Source: Verrucomicrobiota bacterium
GTDB taxonomy: Bacteria > Verrucomicrobiota > Verrucomicrobiia > Verrucomicrobiales > Akkermansiaceae
Assembly: GCA_004293445.1 (NCBI GenBank)
Contig: RDYP01000001.1
Location: 186,001 to 250,000 of the forward strand
Reading direction: 5' to 3'
Length of the DNA: 64,000 nucleotides
In this document: positions 34,625-43,625 of the stretch, piece by piece
How positions within the stretch are numbered: the first letter of the stretch is position 1
Layout: each line of letters opens with the position of its first letter
Made by a program: the position numbers and the translations under genes
Notes under the pieces: generated by a model
The model's input: the letters and a program-made list of their open reading frames with translations, nothing else
Told to the model about the DNA's origin: nothing
The model's database searches: none

Positions 34625-35521
34625 ATGGGTGGGCTTGTTGCCGGCGTGATCCTTCCTCTGCTGCTCGCAACCCGCCCCAAGACGCTGCCGGCGGCAATCG
34701 TCCCGGTGTGGGTCGCTTGTGTTCTTTCCTGGAAATTGACCGGTGATTGCGATTTCGTGCTCGCCAGCGCGACGCTGGGCGGGGCGGTTTTCATCCAGAT
34801 TGCGACGAACCTTTTCAATGATGCGATCGATGCGGAGAAGGGGGCCGACACCGAGCGCAGGACCGGGCCGAAGAGGGTAACGGCCAGCGGTTTGATGTCT
34901 CGGTCCGCAGTGATGGGCTGGGCTGGGCTTTTTCTTGTATTGGCGCTGGCCTGTGGAGTGCTGCTCTATCGCGCGGCGGGTTGGCCCATTCTTGCCATCG
35001 GACTTCCTTCGCTCTACCTCGCTTACGGCTACACCGGCGGTCCACTGCCACTGGCCTATCGCGGCTTGGGCGAGATCTTCGTGATCCTGTTTTTCGGTCT
35101 GGTCGCGGTCGCAGGCACGGTATTCATACAGACGGGTCAGTGGCGAATGGAGGCTTTGTTGCTGGGCGGGCAGGTCGGACTGCTGTCGGCGGTGTTGATT
35201 TCGATCAATAATCTTCGAGATCGTGAGGAGGACTCCGGAACGGGTAAGCGGACCTTGGCGGTGCGTTTGGGATCGAGAGCGGCTCGTTTACTGGTGTGGT
35301 TGGAGATCAAGGTCGCGGTGTTTCTCGGGCTAGCTTGGTTTCACTATGATCTTGGCTGGTTGGTGCTCGCCACCTTGCCCGTTTGGACCTTGGGGCTGAG
35401 GGTTCTTTGGGGAGTTTTCACCCTTCCGGAGGGTCAGCGGATGAATCGACTGCTGGCCTTGGCTGCGTTGCAATTGATCGCATTTGCTGGCCTCTTCCAT
35501 TTTTTGGCTGCGAAGTTCTGA
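34625..35521 (+). CDS. menA: 1,4-dihydroxy-2-naphthoate polyprenyltransferase
   Basis: MenA attaches the polyprenyl chain to DHNA in the inner membrane. From ATG34625 the protein has 298 residues and about eight or nine membrane helices. The UbiA-family Asp-rich motif is QIATNLFNDAIDAEKGAD. The second polar loop is INNLRDREEDSGTGKRTLAV, characteristic of MenA. TRPKTLPAAIVPVWV at the N-terminus is also typical. An in-frame TTG at 34607 is less likely as a start. It lies 60 bases after menB and 39 before menC in a single plus-strand run. Confidence 0.93.
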   Translation: MGGLVAGVILPLLLATRPKTLPAAIVPVWVACVLSWKLTGDCDFVLASATLGGAVFIQIATNLFNDAIDAEKGADTERRTGPKRVTASGLMSRSAVMGWAGLFLVLALACGVLLYRAAGWPILAIGLPSLYLAYGYTGGPLPLAYRGLGEIFVILFFGLVAVAGTVFIQTGQWRMEALLLGGQVGLLSAVLISINNLRDREEDSGTGKRTLAVRLGSRAARLLVWLEIKVAVFLGLAWFHYDLGWLVLATLPVWTLGLRVLWGVFTLPEGQRMNRLLALAALQLIAFAGLFHFLAAKF

Positions 35522-35560
35522 GCTTGGCGTTTTCGATGAAGCCGTGCGAGGACTTCCCGC

Positions 35561-36523
35561 GTGAGCAATTTGCTGTGGTATTGGCATTACCGTTTGAAGA
35601 GTCGGCGTGATCTGAACTCGCGGTCACCACGACGTGAATTCGAAGGGCTGTTGCTGCGTGACGGCGAGGGTGGGTATGCCTGTGTCCATCCTTGGCCGGA
35701 GTTGGGGGACCCATCGCTTCAGCGCTGCCTCGACGACTTGTCGGGACCCCGTCGTTGGCCGATCATCCGGAGGTCGCTGCGCTGCCTTGAGATGGATGGG
35801 GCTGCGCGATCTTTGAAAGATCCGCTTTTCGAGGATTTGGAGCTACCGCCGAGTCATGCCACGCTGACGGGCTGCGATGTGGCTTTGGTGGCGAAGGCGG
35901 TGGAATCAGGGTTTTCGGCGGTAAAGTTGAAATGCGGCCACGACCCGGCGTTGGAGATGGGTTTCCTCGCCGAGATGGGCGGACTTCATCAGGAGCTTCG
36001 CTGGCGGCTGGATTTCAATGAATCTTGTGATGCCGATCACTTGATTGCGCTGCTTGCGGGACTTCCGCCCGGCATCCGGGAACGGATTGATTTCATCGAG
36101 GACCCTTGCCCGTTTTCTGAATCGAAGTGGGACAAACTTTGGCGCGAGGGGCAGGTGCCCTTGGCGGTCGATCGCGAGTCGGGACCGCATCGGGTGGCGG
36201 CTCAATTCGTGGTAATCAAGCCAGCGATCGACGAGCCATGGCTGCTTGCGGAAGCGGCTGCGGAGCGGGGTCAAAGGGTGGTGGTGACCAGCTATATGGA
36301 TCATCCGCTGGGTCAATCTTTCGCTGCCTGGGAGGCCGGGCGTCTTGCCCTGCAATTTCCGGGTTTGGTGGGGGTGTGTGGTTTGCAGACGCACCATTTG
36401 TTCGAGGCCGACGCCTTTACTGAAGCACTGGGTCCGTGGACGCCAGACTTCCATGCGGCTCCGGGAACGGGTTTGGGTTTCGATGATCTTTTGGAGAAAC
36501 TGCCATGGAAGCGGGTTCCTTGA
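35561..36523 (+). CDS. menC: o-Succinylbenzoate synthase
   Basis: MenC is the enolase-superfamily dehydratase that makes o-succinylbenzoate from SHCHC. GTG35561 gives 320 residues. The catalytic Lys pair is VKLKCG (Lys122/Lys124). The metal ligands are Asp151 (RLDFNES), Glu180 (DFIEDP) and Asp204 (AVDRES), and the second-face Lys is Lys220 (VVIKPA). All required residues are therefore present despite a divergent N-terminal capping domain. The end of the gene overlaps menE by 19 bases. Confidence 0.9.
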   Translation: MSNLLWYWHYRLKSRRDLNSRSPRREFEGLLLRDGEGGYACVHPWPELGDPSLQRCLDDLSGPRRWPIIRRSLRCLEMDGAARSLKDPLFEDLELPPSHATLTGCDVALVAKAVESGFSAVKLKCGHDPALEMGFLAEMGGLHQELRWRLDFNESCDADHLIALLAGLPPGIRERIDFIEDPCPFSESKWDKLWREGQVPLAVDRESGPHRVAAQFVVIKPAIDEPWLLAEAAAERGQRVVVTSYMDHPLGQSFAAWEAGRLALQFPGLVGVCGLQTHHLFEADAFTEALGPWTPDFHAAPGTGLGFDDLLEKLPWKRVP

Positions 36524-37623
36524 TGCGTCCGGAGTTCTGGGCGGAGGAGGTTCCGCTGGTCATGGGGGAGTCGATAGAGCTCTCGCACGGCTTGCCAGGA
36601 TTGGTCTATTTCCGAAGCTCTGGAACGACGGGTGAGCCGAAATGGATCGGGCTGCGGCGTTCTGCTTTGTTGGCATCGGCAGCGGCGGTGAATCGGCACC
36701 TTGAGGTGGACTCAGGCAGCGTATGGGCGCTGGCATTGCCGCTCACCCATGTCGGAGGCTTTGGGGTAATTGCTCGGGCGCATCAGGCGACCTGCGGTTT
36801 GGAGGTCTTCACTGAAAAATGGAGTGCGCTCGGCTTCGGGCGATGGTTGAAAGGAGTGGAGGCGAGTCATCTATCCTTGGTGCCGACCCAAGTGCATGAC
36901 TTGGTGATCTCGTGCATCGCGGCACCTGAGACGCTTCGTGCGGTGGTGGTAGGCGGGGGCGCTCTCGATGCCTCTACGGGGCGGGCGGCGCGGGCGCTGG
37001 GTTGGCCGGTATTGGCGAGTTACGGGATGACGGAAGCGGGTTCGCAGATCGCAACCCAAGGGCTTGAGAAACTAGAAACGGCGTACGTCACGGATGCGCT
37101 GGAGATTCTGCCTTGCTGGCAGCTGCGTCGGACGTCTGAGGGGCGCCTTGAAATGCGTGGTGATACCTTGTTCGAAGGCTGGCTGGTGAATGAAGACGGG
37201 ATTTGGAGATATCGGCCGCGCGAAGGGGATTGGTTTGTCACTTCTGATACTGGGGACATCGGGCCCACTGGCTTGCGGGTCACCGGCCGGGCCGATACCT
37301 CGGTGAAGATCCTCGGTGAACTGGTCAATCCTTTGGCGGTAGAGACCAGGTTGCGAGACCTTGCGGGGATGCCACTGCCGCCGACATCGCTCTGCGTGGT
37401 CGCAGTGCCGGAAGCTCGTGCCGGGATGCGTCTAGTTCTAGCATACAATACGGAATGCCTTCATCGCGAGCAGGCAGAATCGCTGCTCGATCGCTACCAC
37501 TCGACCTGCCCCGGATATTGCAGAATCTCATCGACGCTCGCAATGCCAGCGCTGCCGACCAGTCCCTTGGGGAAGCTATTGCGCGGCGAGTTGGCGAGGA
37601 TTGCCAGCGAGAAGACGAATTGA
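36505..37623 (+). CDS. menE: o-Succinylbenzoate-CoA ligase
   Basis: MenE activates o-succinylbenzoate with ATP and CoA. At 372 residues it is shorter than usual (about 450), with most of the N-terminal ANL subdomain missing. The working motifs remain: P-loop FRSSGTTGEPKW (36-47), ASYGMTEAGSQ (171-181), SDTGDIGPTGLRVTGRADTS, and the C-terminal catalytic Lys357 in SPLGKLLRGE. The gene overlaps menC by 19 bases, implying coupled translation. Similar short MenE proteins occur in Bacteroidetes-like lineages. The menD and menF functions are not in this window. Confidence 0.88.
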   Translation: MEAGSLMRPEFWAEEVPLVMGESIELSHGLPGLVYFRSSGTTGEPKWIGLRRSALLASAAAVNRHLEVDSGSVWALALPLTHVGGFGVIARAHQATCGLEVFTEKWSALGFGRWLKGVEASHLSLVPTQVHDLVISCIAAPETLRAVVVGGGALDASTGRAARALGWPVLASYGMTEAGSQIATQGLEKLETAYVTDALEILPCWQLRRTSEGRLEMRGDTLFEGWLVNEDGIWRYRPREGDWFVTSDTGDIGPTGLRVTGRADTSVKILGELVNPLAVETRLRDLAGMPLPPTSLCVVAVPEARAGMRLVLAYNTECLHREQAESLLDRYHSTCPGYCRISSTLAMPALPTSPLGKLLRGELARIASEKTN

Positions 37624-37710
37624 AGATTGCCAATCTCCGGCGAGCGGTAATAGTTCAGTTGTCTTGATTAAAAGACCTTTCCAGATGCCGTTATTCCACG
37701 GCGTGTCGGA

Positions 37711-37733
37711 GACCGGTGGCGGTCCGGTTTTCT
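37711..37733 (+). terminator. Weak hairpin with T-run after the men cluster
   Basis: ACCGG (37712-37716) and CCGGT (37724-37728) make a 5-base stem with a 7-base loop, followed by TTTTCTGT. A second small stem, GTCTT/AAGAC, lies at 37661-37676. This fits a modest terminator between menE and the PhoH gene, but the stem is short. Confidence 0.35.
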
Positions 37734-37773
37734 GTCCCCCTTGAGCCGCCCATATCCATCACTCAACCTCACC

Positions 37774-39312
37774 ATGCCCCAGCGCGCCGAAGACGTCCAA
37801 GCCCGCCTTTTCGATGAGACCCAGAACGGCAGGGGGCGGGGGCGAGGCTCCAGTGCTGCGGCCAAGAAAGCCCAACCATCGGAGTTCGGTCTCAAATCTC
37901 CGTCTCTTGTCGCAAAGAATTTCGTGCTCGATACCAATGTGCTCTTGCACGATCCGGCATGTCTCGGCCGTTTCACGGACAATCATATCTGCATCCCGGT
38001 CGATGTTCTTGCTGAGTTGGATCGCTTCAAATCCGAGCAGACCGAGCGTGGTGCAAACGCTCGTAAGGTTCACCGGAAGCTTACCGAAACCTTCTCCTCC
38101 ACACGCGATGTCACGCGAGGAGTTCCGACCGATGGCGGCGGCACCCTGCGGCTCGTCATTTACGATCCTTCCCTGTGTCCCAAGAACTCGGAGATGCTCT
38201 CGCGCTTTCATCGGATTTTCCCGGATACGGAGCGGGTGGATCACCGGATTCTTGCCTGCACCCTCTTGCTGATGGCGCACAACAAGGCGCCAGTGGTTCT
38301 GGTGACCAAGGACCTCAACATGCAACTGAAGGCGCGTTCGGTGGGCATCGAGTGCCAAGACTACCTCAACGACAAAGTGGATCCGCGCGAAGTGTCGAGC
38401 TACGAAGTCCGGCGGATCGAGGTCGAGAGTTCGGAGCTTCAGCGCTTCGCCAGCTCGGGCGAATTGACGATCGAGCCAGCCCGGCGCGGTGATTTGGTGC
38501 TCAATCAGTATGTCCTGCTTGAGGCCGGCGAGAAGCAGACGATGCCGGCGCGGGTCGCTGCCGACGGTCGATTGGTACGTCTGCAGATCCCCGAGGCTTT
38601 GAAGATTCAGGACGGTGCCGCACTGAAGCCTATGAATCTAGGTCAGCGTTGTCTGATTGATGCTCTTCTCAATCCCGATATTTCGCTGGTTACTTGCTAT
38701 GGTCAGGCTGGCACGGGCAAGACGCTGGTGGCGGTAGCTGCCGGTCTTCATGAGATGTTCAATCGCCGCTACAACGGACTTACCGTGAGTCGGCCTGTGG
38801 TTGCCATGGGAGACCAGCTTGGATTTTTACCCGGTACCCTGGATGAGAAAATGCGCCCTTGGCTGCAGCCTATCCACGATGCGCTCGATCTCCTGATGCG
38901 CCCGGCAGCCCCGCTGGGTCCGCGCCGCAAACAACCGAAGAAAGAAGGAGGCGGCGAGAGTGGGGGAGGTGGCAAGAAGCCGTGGGAGGTCCTAATGGAA
39001 CAGGGCATCATCGAAGTCGAGGCGCTTTGTTACATTCGCGGTCGATCCATCCCGAACCGCTTCTTTGTACTCGATGAAGCACAGCAGCTCACGCCGCAGG
39101 AGGCGAAGACCGTGGTAACCCGGATGTCTCGAGGCTCGAAACTGGTGCTGGTCGGCGATCCTGCGCAGATCGACAATCCGTACGTCGACAGTCGAAGCAA
39201 CGGCTTGGTCTATACACGGAATCGGCTCAAAGGACTACCCTTTGTCGCACACGTCTCTCTCAGCCGCGGCGAACGATCCGAACTTGCCGATGCGGGGGCT
39301 CAGCTCATGTGA
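37774..39312 (+). CDS. PIN domain-PhoH ATPase
   Basis: A 512-residue protein from ATG37774 (a TTG at 37741 is in frame but adds nothing conserved). The N-terminal PIN RNase domain begins FVLDTNVLLHDP (Asp53), with further acidic residues in VLAELDRF and DHRILACTLLL. The C-terminal PhoH ATPase has Walker A GQAGTGKT (310-317), VSRPVVAMGDQLGFLPGTLD, and Walker B FFVLDEAQQLTPQEAKT. PIN-PhoH (PhoH2) proteins have RNA-helicase/RNase activity. A Gly-rich insertion (GGGESGGGGKK) interrupts the ATPase. It lies directly upstream of the RbsD-like lipoprotein gene. Confidence 0.92.
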   Translation: MPQRAEDVQARLFDETQNGRGRGRGSSAAAKKAQPSEFGLKSPSLVAKNFVLDTNVLLHDPACLGRFTDNHICIPVDVLAELDRFKSEQTERGANARKVHRKLTETFSSTRDVTRGVPTDGGGTLRLVIYDPSLCPKNSEMLSRFHRIFPDTERVDHRILACTLLLMAHNKAPVVLVTKDLNMQLKARSVGIECQDYLNDKVDPREVSSYEVRRIEVESSELQRFASSGELTIEPARRGDLVLNQYVLLEAGEKQTMPARVAADGRLVRLQIPEALKIQDGAALKPMNLGQRCLIDALLNPDISLVTCYGQAGTGKTLVAVAAGLHEMFNRRYNGLTVSRPVVAMGDQLGFLPGTLDEKMRPWLQPIHDALDLLMRPAAPLGPRRKQPKKEGGGESGGGGKKPWEVLMEQGIIEVEALCYIRGRSIPNRFFVLDEAQQLTPQEAKTVVTRMSRGSKLVLVGDPAQIDNPYVDSRSNGLVYTRNRLKGLPFVAHVSLSRGERSELADAGAQLM

Positions 39313-39410
39313 TGTCCCGCCCCGACGAAAATCCTAATGCTTGCAAATCGTTCGCAAAGCCTCCCGTGCCTTCGTTGACAGCTTCGGTGCTTCGCCTTTT
39401 ACTGTCGCCG

Positions 39411-39989
39411 ATGCTTCTCGGGTTCCGACTCATCGGGCTTTTTAGCTCACTCGCGCTGGTCGGTTGCGGATTTTCGCCAAAAGGTTCCGACTGGCGGGAA
39501 GATTTGCGGATGCAGACCTCTCAGTTGGGGTATCGAAATTGGATCGTGGTCGCAGAGGCCTCGTTTCCCGCTCATAGTCGGCCGGGTTTGCGCCAGGTCA
39601 CTGCCAATGATGAGATTCCAGCGGTGGTGGATGGCGTCTTGCGGGCCTTGGAGCAGACGGAGCACGTCACACCCCGGATCTACGTGGCCCGCGAGCTGAG
39701 ATCGCTTGAGAATGATTACGCTCCGGGTATCGATGACTTCCGTGAGAGACTTCGGGGTGCGACTCATGGCCACGAGGTCACAGAGCTTGAGCAACAGTCC
39801 CTTTCCGCACTGATTGAAGATGCAAGCCGGAGTTTTGAGGTGCTTGTGATTCGAACCCACACGGCGCTACCCTACACCAGTGTCTTTATGGAACTTCATC
39901 CGGGCTACTGGAATGCCGACTCTGAAAGTCACTTGCGAGAGCGGCTCGAGCGGGAGCGTATGGAAAAGCTGGCCCGACCCATCCCTTAA
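39411..39989 (+). CDS. RbsD/FucU-like lipoprotein
   Basis: ATG39411 gives 192 residues with a lipoprotein signal peptide ending SLALVGCG (lipid Cys19). Earlier in-frame starts (GTG39309, ATG39312) would overlap phoH and give an unusually long leader. The mature part resembles the RbsD/FucU sugar mutarotase fold. VVAEASFPAHS matches the FucU SDAHFPAHS block, and EVLVIRTHTALPYTSVFMEL matches AVIRSGECSPYANIIL of RbsD, keeping the Tyr (Tyr155). However, the catalytic GH His is Tyr41 here and the Asp of the DA motif is Glu49. I infer a surface- or periplasm-anchored homologue, possibly binding rather than mutarotating sugar. Confidence 0.62.
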   Translation: MLLGFRLIGLFSSLALVGCGFSPKGSDWREDLRMQTSQLGYRNWIVVAEASFPAHSRPGLRQVTANDEIPAVVDGVLRALEQTEHVTPRIYVARELRSLENDYAPGIDDFRERLRGATHGHEVTELEQQSLSALIEDASRSFEVLVIRTHTALPYTSVFMELHPGYWNADSESHLRERLERERMEKLARPIP

Positions 39990-40007
39990 GGGCAATCTGC
40001 CGCGGCG

Positions 40008-40292
40008 ATGAAGAAGACGGAGGAAATTCGGGTGGAGCGCGAGTTCGCATGGATCGGTGACGCCGTGTTGGCGCTCTTCGCAAGGTCTTGGGTGTTGCGT
40101 GAGAGGGGATCGATGGATGGAGAATGGTTCACTCGGATGACATCGAATGACTTTCTGAGTGCTTTCGGCCCCCCCACCGCGGTCGAGGCGCGAATTGGCC
40201 GGATTTATCGAGAAGAGGGGCTTGAGGCTGCATTTTCATGGATCGATAGCGAGTTCATGCCGCTTTTTCGGCGGCAAATGGCCAAACGTTGA
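40008..40292 (+). CDS. Mini-RNase III-like protein
   Basis: A 94-residue protein too short for ordinary RNase III and lacking a dsRNA-binding domain. FAWIGDAVLALFARSWVL matches the Mini-III (MrnC) signature AYIGDAxxE/VYVR, with catalytic-type Asp18. PTAVEARIGRIYREEGLEAA matches the second Mini-III block STAFEALLGYLFLE, keeping Glu60 and the Thr-Ala pair. The middle helices are shortened relative to Bacillus Mini-III (about 140 residues). Mini-III matures 23S rRNA ends by dimeric dsRNA cleavage. It is 18 bases after the RbsD-like lipoprotein gene and 74 before the helicase gene. Confidence 0.7.
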   Translation: MKKTEEIRVEREFAWIGDAVLALFARSWVLRERGSMDGEWFTRMTSNDFLSAFGPPTAVEARIGRIYREEGLEAAFSWIDSEFMPLFRRQMAKR

Positions 40293-40366
40293 TTCGGGTC
40301 GGCCCTCGGTGGCGCTGACTTTCATCTGGCTCGTCGATTCATTCGGTCGTTTATTGTGACGCGGAC

Positions 40367-43300
40367 ATGGAGATTACGGAAGACTGGGTGAGGGGATTGA
40401 CGGGTTGGAAGCCCTTCAAGCAGGGCAAGGAGATCGTCGCCCAGGGGATTCCGGCCGGCTTCAAGCGCTCGGGCGATGTGTTTCAGGCACTCTTTCGCGA
40501 AGGTCGGATGAACTTGCGGACGGTCGTTAAGATTGCAGGACCGTCTGATCTCCGAGTTCAGTGCGCCTGCGCTGAACATCGGTCAAATGGTGGTATTTGC
40601 GCTCATGCCGTCGCTGTCTTGCTGTCGAGTGTCTCCGTTTCCACGTTGAAACCGCCCCATGTCCCCGATGCGGCGTCTGAAGTGCAGCCCCGCAAGTCCT
40701 TGAAGCAGGCTCCGCCCCGCGCTTGGAGTCTCCGGCTTTCACCGCGTTTTGCGAGCGAATGGAGAGCGGGTAGCCTCGCGGTGCGTTTGATTTCATCGCC
40801 TACCGAGCCTTCGCCTGCTGATCAGAGGCTTTGTGAGTGGCTCGAAAATCGCAAGATCGGGCGGGCGGGGGAGAATCCACTGCTTCGTATCGATGCTCCC
40901 GATTTGCCTGAATTTCTGGATGCCATCGCGGATCATCCTCGCATCGGGATTGATGGCCGGTCCGCTATGTTTCGAATTCAGGAGGAGTCACTCCCACCTC
41001 TGAAGCTCATCCATAGCGAGTTCGACGGCACTAGTCTGTTGCTCGAAATCGAATCACTCGCAGATCGGGGCGTCGTGGTGGGCTGGGGGAATGCGGCCGC
41101 TCTCGTCACCGATGACTTTGCTGCACGGTTTCCAGTCATGGGAAGTGATCGCCTTCTTAGATTGATTGAATCGATAGTTTCAAGCAGTCGATTGAAGCTA
41201 TCGATCTCCGATTTTTTGGGAGATCTTGAGGGGTGGCTTGATCTCTTTGAGTCGCCTCGTCCAGGCTGGCTGGGAGATCTTCATTTGACCGCGGGAGAAC
41301 CTCGTTTCGAGCTTGAACTCGACGGTTCGCTCGACCGTTTGGAAGGCCTATTGAAGGTTGTCTATCCTGGAATCCCGCCCCAGGACTTGCATGGGTCGAT
41401 GAGCTCGTTTGCCGGACTTCCGCGCTTGGATGATCAAGGGCGGCTTTTAACCAGAAATTTTGGGGCGGAAGGAGTCGCGCGACGTGAGTTGGCGGCCATG
41501 GGTTTCTCCTCAAATTCTGGATCTGCTCGCTACCAACTTCAGGGGCGAGCCGAGGTTTTAGACTGCATTGCCGACGGCTTGCATCGGATTAGCAAGCACT
41601 GGACTGTTCGCAAGAGTGCGCGACTCGAGGAGGCCATACGGCGCGTCCATATTGTTCGCCCGGAGCTCAAGGAAAGCGCTGGAAGCCTCGGCTCGTTAAG
41701 TTTCGATCTTTCATTTCAAACAACCAATGGGAAAAGCATTCCAGCCGCCGAGTTGCGCAAGTTGCTTCGCGGTGGGAGACGGGCTCTGAAGCTTCGTGAT
41801 GGATCCGAATTGGTTGTCAGTCGGACTTGTGAGGAGCTGGTGAATCCATTGCTTGAGGAGATGGGAATCGCTCGGCTAGATGGGCCCCTCGCGCTGCAAG
41901 GTGCTCATTCAATCCTTTTTCAGAATCTTCGTGATATTCTTCATGGAGAATTGATTTCCAGTAGTTTAAATCATCCTTTATCGGCAAAAAGTTGCTCTGA
42001 TTTGCGCCTTGGATCTAACGTTTGTTTGAGGCCTTATCAAATGGGTGGGGTTGAGTGGATTGTGGATCGCCTAAGTCGGCTGGGCGGCGCCTTGCTGGCG
42101 GACGAAATGGGACTCGGTAAGACACTTCAAACGATCGCTTCGATTTGTCACATAAAGCAAGCTGAGTCCACCAGCTTTGGGCAGGCTTTGGTGGTCGCTC
42201 CGACCTCGTTGCTTGGAAATTGGATGCTGGAGCTAAAGCGCTTCGCGCCCGAATTGCGTTGCCTGTTGTTTCATGGGGTCGATCGGGGGCGGTATCGCGA
42301 GAGGCTGAGTGAGTTCGATTTGATTGTCACAAGTTATGGCACCCTCGCTCGAGACCTGGCGTTTCATCTCGGGAACGATTACCGGATGGTGGTTATCGAT
42401 GAAGCCAGTTTGATTCGGAATCCGAATTCCGAGATTTCTCGAGCGGTCTGCAAGCTAAGGAGCAGGGGGCGCTTGGCGCTCACTGGAACACCAATGGAGA
42501 ATCGCCCTCGGGATCTGTGGTCGATCTTTAGATTTGTTTCGCCGACTTACCTTGGTGCGCTATCGGATTTTAATGAGCGGTATGAGGCGCCGCTCGCTGA
42601 TGCTTCCGGAGCGGGCCTGAGAGGAGGTGTCTCCCCCTTGCTCGAGAGACTGCGATTGAGGGTTTCTCCGTTCGTGCTACGTCGAACTAAAGATCAGGTA
42701 GCTAAGGATTTGCCGGACAAGGTTGAGATCGATGAGTGGCTCGATCTGCCCGCGGAGCAGGCTGAGCTTTACGCGGGGGTGGCGCGGTCCGGATTGCAAG
42801 AGATCGAGCGAATCCGTGAAAAGCAGGGTGAAGGAGCGGGGCGAATTCACCTGCTCACATTGCTTCTTCGCTTGCGACAGATTTGCGTCGATCCGGGCTT
42901 GTTGGCAGTCGATGACTCCAATCCGGAATCCGTTAAAATCAATCGTTTGATTGATTTGCTCTCTGAACGATTTGAAATGGGGCGTAAAACACTCGTATTC
43001 AGTCAATTTTCTCAGAATTTACGCCGAATTGAGAAAAGGATTGGAGTTCGATATGGTCGGGTATTTTGCATCGATGGTAGCACGAGGGGTCGTCAGGGTT
43101 TGGTGGATGCATTCCAGGTTGAGTCGGGGCCTGCCGTTTTTCTGATCAGCTTGAAGGCCGGGGGCTACGGCTTGAATTTGACTGCGGCGGATGCTGTTGT
43201 TCATCTGGATCCTTGGTGGAATCCGGCGGTAGAAGCGCAGGCGACGGATCGCGCGCACCGGATCGGACAGGATCGTCCGGTGACCGTTTATCGGTTGTTG

Positions 43301-43435
43301 ACTCGAGGGACGGTCGAGGAGCGCGTTCGGCGAATGCAGGATCGCAAGCGAGCTTTGATCGATGCAGCGACGGGAGCACGTGATGATCTGCCTCGCAATT
43401 GGACGACTCAGGATCTCGAGGATTTGCTTCGATAG
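40367..43435 (+). CDS. SWIM zinc finger-SNF2 family helicase
   Basis: A 1022-residue Swi2/Snf2 ATPase. The N-terminal SWIM zinc finger is CxC-x9-CxH at 66-80. A long unclassified middle follows. The helicase core has Walker A DEMGLGKT (579-586), DEAS (678-681) in place of DEAH, LTGTPMENRPRDLW, LVFSQFSQNLRRIEKRIG, and motif VI QATDRAHRIGQDRPVTVYRL near 955. These proteins remodel protein-DNA complexes, including stalled RNA polymerase (RapA-like). The 41900-43100 stretch is visibly richer in A and T (near 41-45% GC in two sampled 120-base lines) than its neighbours. The 190-base spacer after the gene contains no ORF I can support. Confidence 0.92.
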   Translation: MEITEDWVRGLTGWKPFKQGKEIVAQGIPAGFKRSGDVFQALFREGRMNLRTVVKIAGPSDLRVQCACAEHRSNGGICAHAVAVLLSSVSVSTLKPPHVPDAASEVQPRKSLKQAPPRAWSLRLSPRFASEWRAGSLAVRLISSPTEPSPADQRLCEWLENRKIGRAGENPLLRIDAPDLPEFLDAIADHPRIGIDGRSAMFRIQEESLPPLKLIHSEFDGTSLLLEIESLADRGVVVGWGNAAALVTDDFAARFPVMGSDRLLRLIESIVSSSRLKLSISDFLGDLEGWLDLFESPRPGWLGDLHLTAGEPRFELELDGSLDRLEGLLKVVYPGIPPQDLHGSMSSFAGLPRLDDQGRLLTRNFGAEGVARRELAAMGFSSNSGSARYQLQGRAEVLDCIADGLHRISKHWTVRKSARLEEAIRRVHIVRPELKESAGSLGSLSFDLSFQTTNGKSIPAAELRKLLRGGRRALKLRDGSELVVSRTCEELVNPLLEEMGIARLDGPLALQGAHSILFQNLRDILHGELISSSLNHPLSAKSCSDLRLGSNVCLRPYQMGGVEWIVDRLSRLGGALLADEMGLGKTLQTIASICHIKQAESTSFGQALVVAPTSLLGNWMLELKRFAPELRCLLFHGVDRGRYRERLSEFDLIVTSYGTLARDLAFHLGNDYRMVVIDEASLIRNPNSEISRAVCKLRSRGRLALTGTPMENRPRDLWSIFRFVSPTYLGALSDFNERYEAPLADASGAGLRGGVSPLLERLRLRVSPFVLRRTKDQVAKDLPDKVEIDEWLDLPAEQAELYAGVARSGLQEIERIREKQGEGAGRIHLLTLLLRLRQICVDPGLLAVDDSNPESVKINRLIDLLSERFEMGRKTLVFSQFSQNLRRIEKRIGVRYGRVFCIDGSTRGRQGLVDAFQVESGPAVFLISLKAGGYGLNLTAADAVVHLDPWWNPAVEAQATDRAHRIGQDRPVTVYRLLTRGTVEERVRRMQDRKRALIDAATGARDDLPRNWTTQDLEDLLR

Positions 43436-43625
43436 TGGTCTGATCGGGGTCGCCTTGGCCCTTGGCTGCCTAAATTAGCAACTTGTGACAATTTATGTAA
43501 TACGTGGTTGATAATTCCACGGTCCCTTCACCTTCGCTTCGCAGGCAGGAAAAAAGCACTCTGAATCCACAGAGGATACCGGCCGTTTGAATTGGAATCG
43601 TCCTGAGACTCGTCCCTTCAGGTGC

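Noticed and set aside
43503-43521. CGTGG/CCACG dyad in the spacer after the helicase gene
   Set aside because: Five base pairs with a 9-base loop and no T-run; may be chance in an A/T-rich spacer.
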